Assembly: GCA_963969495.1 (NCBI GenBank)
Contig: OZ018328.1
Coordinates: forward strand, 3,029,886-3,093,885
Direction of reading: 5' to 3'
Origin: Ceratothoa steindachneri
Taxonomy: Eukaryota > Arthropoda > Malacostraca > Isopoda > Cymothoidae
DNA length: 64,000 nucleotides
This document shows positions 59,083-64,000 of this stretch, piece after piece; within the stretch, counting starts at the first letter, position 1, and each line of letters begins with the position of its first letter. The notes under the pieces were generated by a model that saw nothing but the letters and a program-made list of their open reading frames with translations, ran no database searches and was not told the origin of the DNA. A program made the translations under genes and the position numbers.

Positions 59083-61739
59083 CTGTAACAAGGAAGTGCA
59101 TCACGGCGGGATTTCACCACCATTTGTCCCTCGTAGACGAGCGCCCCCGACCGAATGAAATTTACATAAAGATCAGAATGACTATCACTGGCGCATTCGA
59201 AGGCACCAGGAACAGGTCTTCGTTAGGATAGGGAGGTGTCTGGCACCAACCAGCAATGGTGGAACGCCACGTCGTCAGGTGGAGGCACCTGTTCCGCTTC
59301 AGGGTATGTGGATACAAGTCCCAACCCCCACCATTGGGAACACTAGCTCACAATCAGCAGGGTAGTTTAACAGAGTGGGTATATTGTTCAGTGAAGAAGG
59401 GAAGAGAAATGATAGCGGTGCGGTTGTCTACGAGCTTGATACATTTGGAGCTACTTACCCCCGTGAGAATATCAGCTAAATGGGCAGCTAGCTTATGAAG
59501 CCACTGGCGATTATGTACGGGATTGAATTCCCGCCTCGACGTCAGAAATCTAACGCCGTATTCACCGAGATCATAGGCTTCATGCCCATAGCATGCTAGG
59601 AATTCATACGGAAATTTTCTTTTACGTTTATAGCTCGTTACCAACGGCATAGCAGACCCCCCCCCCCCCCCCGCGCAGCCTCGATGGACTAGGTTCCCGC
59701 AACACCGTGCAGGCATTGTTGAGGGTGTGAAAATGTGTTGAGGCTGTATCAGGTTCCTGGTTCCAGATGAGAGGCCAACACCCCCCCTCCGGAGCCTTGC
59801 CAGGGGGGAGTTGTTTGCGACGACGCGGGGAGGACGGTTTCCGAAAGGACCACGATCCTCCTCCTGACCTCACATCTGACGGCCACCGAGTCCCCCCCCC
59901 CATCCTAAGCACAATCCTCGCTGCTATAGACAGTACTAAAAATGCCCTCGCACAAGAACACGTCCTCCCGCCCCAACGACAAACTGTAACTAACGTCTCG
60001 CTTTGGCAGACGACGCGGCTAAGTGACACACGAAACAAAGGACCAGTCTGCTGCCCAATGTTAATTAACACCCTATACGAGGCAGCTCCGGTTTCCATCC
60101 CCAGTTCAGCCCCACCGAGCACATCCTCATCCATAAATCCATCTTTAAACTCCGGAGGAAGGACGCTCCTATCACATGAATAGTGAGCCTATTCCATTCA
60201 TCTACCACTCGATTTGTAAACCAATTTCTACCAATCTCTTTCCTAAACCTACACTTGTCCACCTTAAACCCATTGCTACGTGTCCTATCCTATTCACTAA
60301 AGATAAGAACCTTATCCATGTCTCCCCTATTATAACCTTTTACCCCCTCAACCCATGAATCATCTTAGCTATCCTTCTTTGCACAGACTCAAGAAAAGCA
60401 ATATCCATCCTATCATATGGTGACAGAAGTTTCACCGCATAGTTAAGATGGGACCTAAATAATGTCTGTTAGTTTTGGAATGACATCAACAAATCTCTAT
60501 ATCTAGGTACCATCTACCACAGCCTAGTTTTTCGTCATTCACTATCCTTCCGATTCGCTCCACGTACACCTGGCAAACAAACCCTCCTCCTCCGCCTCTT
60601 GCGTTACAATTCACAAAAAGAAAAGAGCTCTTTAGAGAGCCGAGAATCACCCACCATTAGCACTTCCATTTCCTTCTCACGCGCCTCTAACATCTCCGAG
60701 GTATACTAAGATACCCTGTTACTACAATATACACTCTCTACCCAGATCTACTATCCGACATCCTTACCACCCGCTGCACTACGTCCATCTGGAACAGGAG
60801 ATGCCTCACTAGCTATCGGTTTCCTTCCTCCCTTTACTCCTAGCTAACCTTACGATCCCTAGAACTCCGCTTGTACCTAGTGCTGAGATCCTTGCTAAGT
60901 GCTCTCACTTAGCTATCCTTTCTAATTCCTGCGCATTTCCCTCATCTAATTCCCCTACATATTCTTTCAGCCCACATCCAACGCAACCAGTCCTATCACT
61001 CCACATGTAGTACAAATACTGATTCACGCTCACCCTCAGTCATTCGCACACAGCCTTTGGTACCTAATGAAAATTCCTCGACGCATTAAAAAAAATAAAC
61101 TCCAAAGAGCAAAGCCATACGCGAACATTTAGAGCTGAAAAGAAACACTAATTCACCCTATGAATTAACTTGGATGTCTAGCAAGAGGAGTCATGATCAT
61201 AACTAGTGCATAGTATCACAGCCAAACAACAGAAAACACACATTTTTAATCCCAGCAAAGAACAATTACTGGCCATACTCACCCTTAATTTTCAACTCAT
61301 ACATCCCAAACAATCAAACCAATAGCTACGCAGATGAAATCTCAATCACTACACAACACCGGTCAACTCAGTACGGCAAACATACCATTAACAATACACA
61401 GCTGCATGATAGTCTCTTCCCGAAATCAACCATCACACTCTTCACACCAAACGCCCTAAAACCAGACTAAATGACCCCTCCCCCCCCCCCGCCCTCTAAA
61501 CAAAACTCCCACTTTACAGAGAATTACACTAGACAACCACGCTAAGCAGCACTCAAGTGACCACCATCACAAACAAAAACAAAGAAAATCAACGGACTAT
61601 GAAACATGACATTCGGACATCATGAGATACTCACCACGCTGCACAAGCAATTTAACCGCAGTACCAGCAAGGCAACCACTTCGCAAACAAGCGACCAGGA
61701 CAAAAATGGCACCAACGAGCCCCCATCCCCGAAACTCAC
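59083..61739 (-). other. Kelch gene intron, about 2.66 kb, no further exon seen
   Basis: GT-AG intron in phase 1. It contains a C tract near 59660, a LINE fragment (60130-60470) and otherwise unrecognised sequence. Long frames on both strands near 59350-60180 show no domain. Confidence 0.65.
60130..60470 (-). mobile_element. CR1/L2-like LINE fragment in a kelch intron
   Basis: The minus frames give a degraded AFLESVQRRIAKMI, then VDKCRFRKEIGRNWFTNRVV and DEWNRLTIHVIGAS. This is almost the same as the C-terminal region of the LINE at 38.7-39.4 kb (LDKYRFRKEIGRNWFTNRVV). Only this short piece remains. Confidence 0.8.
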
Positions 61740-61913
61740 CGTCCACCGCAGCCAGGCCGCACCCCCGCCTCGGGGTGTTCATGGGAGCGGCGTATCTCCA
61801 GGTCTGCGTCACCGGGTCGTACACCTCCACCGAACTCAGGCAATTCCACGACTCGCAGCCTCCAACAGCATACACCTTGCCCCCCAGGGACGCCACCCCG
61901 GCCTGGTACCTCC
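61740..61913 (-). CDS. IVNS1ABP: Kelch gene, upstream exon
   Basis: A 174-bp exon with acceptor TTTTTTTTGGCAG and donor GTGAGT, again phase 1 on both sides, so all three exons join cleanly. It encodes RYQAGVASLGGKVYAVGGCE, SWNCLSSVEVYDPVTQTW and RYAAPMNTPRRGCGLAAVDG. The combination SWNCL ... VEVYDP ... APMN-RRG is what I recognise from the NS1A-binding protein homolog family. The intron to the next exon is about 2.66 kb and holds a LINE fragment. Further upstream exons with the BTB and BACK domains must lie beyond the window. Confidence 0.82.
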
Positions 61914-62199
61914 CTGCCAAAAAAAAGGCCATGAAAGGGGGGGGGGGCTTATTAATAAACAAACACCAACGATGGCATCTCCACCAGAAAGTGGTGTTGG
62001 GGCCAGTAAGACATGTAATCTTCAAATGTCAACTACAACATCGTCCCCACACCGCCAGCTTTGGAGAAGGGGTCTCATTGCATTTAAAGGGAGGGAAGTT
62101 TTTAGCAGCGTTGATGCGCACCAACCACAGTAAAAAAAGACACTGGGTGATCGAGAGATTGTACAGGGTGCCCCAGCACGCAATTTGCCTAACCAAATT
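61914..62199. other. Intron sequence, no feature
   Basis: Sequence between the upstream kelch exon and the 3' end of a LINE. Overlapping plus frames here are antisense shadows of the kelch exon. Confidence 0.5.
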
Positions 62200-64000
62200 A
62201 TTATTTTTTTTATATAGTTTTTACGCACAGTCCTTATTTAGTAGGCTCAGTGTGTTCCTTTTCTATTGTTCAATCCTAATCCTTTCTGGATCCTTCTATA
62301 TTTCATTCAGTATTTCAGCCTCTTCCACACATTTCGTTTCTTTCCTGTTACGTTCGAGTCATCATCACCTAGCCTACTTTTTAGGCTCAGAGGTGTAATG
62401 AGGCCATCCGTTCTGCAATGCCTTATTCGGCTTTGCCTATAATCAGGGCATTCACTCAAAATATGATGGACTGTCAAAGGTACGTAGCAATCTTCACACA
62501 AAGGTTGTTCTTCTCCTGTCAGTAGGTGGTCATGAGTCTTAATTTCTGCGTATTTTTGAGTGCGAGGTGTTAAATGGTTGCACTTTGGCTTTGATATTTC
62601 TTAGTTTGTTTTGCGCTTCAGGTATTTCTCTCCATTCCTCTTCCCATTTTCTTAATATGACCCTCTTGATTTCAGGGTAAATATCTTTGGCAGGTATTTT
62701 TACTCTAGTGTCTAAGTTTCTATTCCTTGTTGCGTCTTTAGCCTTTCTACCTGCTCTTTCATTTCCAGGAATGCCTACTATCGTCCAGGAGACCAACAAA
62801 GGTTTATGTTTATGCCTCTTGCTGATAAAATTCCCATCCAGTTATGAATTTCTTGAACTAGAGGGTGGGTGGAGTACTTATTTGTTATAGCAGTAATAGA
62901 ACTCTGGGAGTTTGAGAATATTATAAAGTTTAAGGATCTAGTATGTAAGGTATATGGAAGTGCCATATATATTGCTCGCAATTCTGCAGTTAGCACGCTG
63001 GTGACTCCCAGCAGAGACGTCTTGAGTAGGATTGGTCTGGAAAGATAACTGAGCATCCGACACCCTCCGCCTGCCTGGATCCATCAGTGTAGAGAGGAGT
63101 TTGTCCTCTGTGTTTGGTGAGCCTATGGGCTTCATGTTCCATCCGTAAAATAAAGTCAACAGTACCTGCTCTGCTTTCAGTATATTTCTCACATGGGGGT
63201 TGCAAAGATAGATACCACGGCTCTCTATAGTGATGGACAGAGGCTATAAATGATGTTGGAATATTTGGTAAGTTGAGCTGGGAATTTGATTGTCTCATTC
63301 TATATCCAAGAGTTGTGTGTTCTTGGGTTAGAAACAAGTGGTCATTACTAGTATCTGAAATTATACCATGGGCTGGTGTTCCTGGCATTCTAAAGAGTCT
63401 AGTATATAGTTGGAGGCTTAATTTGTTTCTCCCATCATAAAGGAAGGGTTCTCCTGACCCACAATATAAGCTAGAAATTGGCGATGTTCTGAAGCCCTGT
63501 ACATAGAGGAATTCCGAGATGGTGTACTGGGTCCAATAGTTGTAGGGTGGTTTTTGGAGCAGATGCATATAGAAGACATCTATAGTCTAGTTTATTCTGT
63601 ATGATCGTCCTATAGATGTGGAGCAAAGATGCTCTGTCAGCACCCCAGCTCTTATATGACAATACTTTCAGTATATTCATGTTCTTGAGGCATTGATTCC
63701 GTAGATTTACTATATGTGGCTTCCATGAGAGTTTCCCGTCTATAGTCATTCCGAGGAATTTAATTTGGTCAACCATTTCTAACTGATTTCCACCTAGATA
63801 TAGGTCAGGTTCAGAATACATTCCTCTTAGTTTTGTTAGGTGCATTGCTTTAGTTTTGGTAAGATTAACTAGAAAGCCATGATTTATTAGCCAGCTATAC
63901 GCTCTATTTAGTTAAAGTTGGACTCTGCGGACTAAGGATGGCAAATAAGGACCATGAGCATAAACAGGAAAATCATCTACGTATAGGGTGCAGTCAGTAT
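62200..64000 (-). mobile_element. LINE with RNase H domain, 3' half, cut by window edge
   Basis: Minus-strand LINE beginning with the RT palm at the window edge (DCTLYVDDFPVY, about 63997-63960). A thumb region follows (KFLGMTIDGKLSWKPHI, LLHIYRTIIQNKLDYRC), then an RNase H domain and a C-terminal Cys/His motif (CEDCYVPLTVHHILSECPDY, 62500-62440). It lies in the kelch gene region in the same orientation as that gene, presumably in an intron. Frameshifts are present. Confidence 0.87.
62539..63190 (-). pseudogene. RNase H domain of the LINE, catalytic residues altered
   Basis: Sense order gives TPLYTDGSRQ (first Asp, about 63100), VLTAELRAIYMALPY (Glu), IIFSNSQSSITAI (Asn where RNase H has Asp) and GIPGNERAGRKAKDA (Gly where the last Asp is usual). 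Two of the four catalytic carboxylates seem lost, and the domain is spread over three frames. RNase H in such LINEs removes RNA from RNA-DNA hybrids during cDNA synthesis. Confidence 0.78.

Noticed and set aside
59628..60183. Overlapping 138- and 168-codon frames on both strands
   Set aside because: Low-complexity Pro/Gly-rich translations around C tracts, lying in the kelch intron and without a domain.
61606..62398. Two long plus-strand frames (175 and 258 codons)
   Set aside because: They run antisense over the kelch exon with its conserved splice sites and contain no domain.

Overview
The window looks like repeat-rich nuclear DNA of an invertebrate animal, most likely an arthropod. A crustacean is my guess, at low confidence. 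The reasons are spliced kelch exons with GT-AG introns, non-LTR retrotransposons, Penelope-like elements, mariner and hAT transposons, and ten long (TA)n tracts. There are no bacterial operons, no CRISPR array and no rRNA gene. Almost every long reading frame is a decayed transposable-element fragment.

Layout. 1-30.5 kb is a stack of six copies (A to F) of one broad family of two-ORF non-LTR retrotransposons. ORF1 is gag-like with CCHC knuckles; ORF2 has an endonuclease and a reverse transcriptase with an FADD or YADD box. A to E lie on the minus strand and F on the plus strand. Younger insertions break them: a 1.4-kb mariner in B (5.1-6.5 kb) and two 0.9-kb mariner deletion derivatives in D and E (13.2-14.1 and 20.0-20.9 kb). 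A Penelope-like element with inverted ends lies at 3.4-4.5 kb, more Penelope pieces at 30.6-32.5 and 34.0-35.0 kb, and a terminal remnant at 45.8-45.9 kb. 35.7-36.4 kb is a hAT relic. 36.8-37.5 kb is an unassigned array of structured repeats. 38.7-39.7 and 50.7-52.1 kb are CR1/L2-like LINE ends. 42.2-43.1 kb is a mariner relic. 46.3-50.6 kb is a hAT transposon whose transposase gene has seven introns. 53.2-55.1 kb and 62.2-64 kb are LINEs with an RNase H domain.

The only host gene I can support is on the minus strand: three 3'-terminal coding exons of a kelch protein (61.9, 59.1 and 58.7 kb) resembling the influenza virus NS1A-binding protein homolog. Its introns carry LINE fragments.

The most interesting unexplained signal is at 36.85-37.44 kb. 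Three tandem units fold into the same three-way junction although two of the three stems have been replaced by different but still complementary sequences. They are followed by three units of a second fold, also kept by paired changes. G-U pairs fit a plus-strand RNA only, and a TATA-like box lies just upstream. Other signals are a covarying hairpin in two LINE 5' leaders, a 5'-leader motif repeated in tandem, hammerhead-like motifs in Penelope ends, and two mariner copies sharing one deletion junction.
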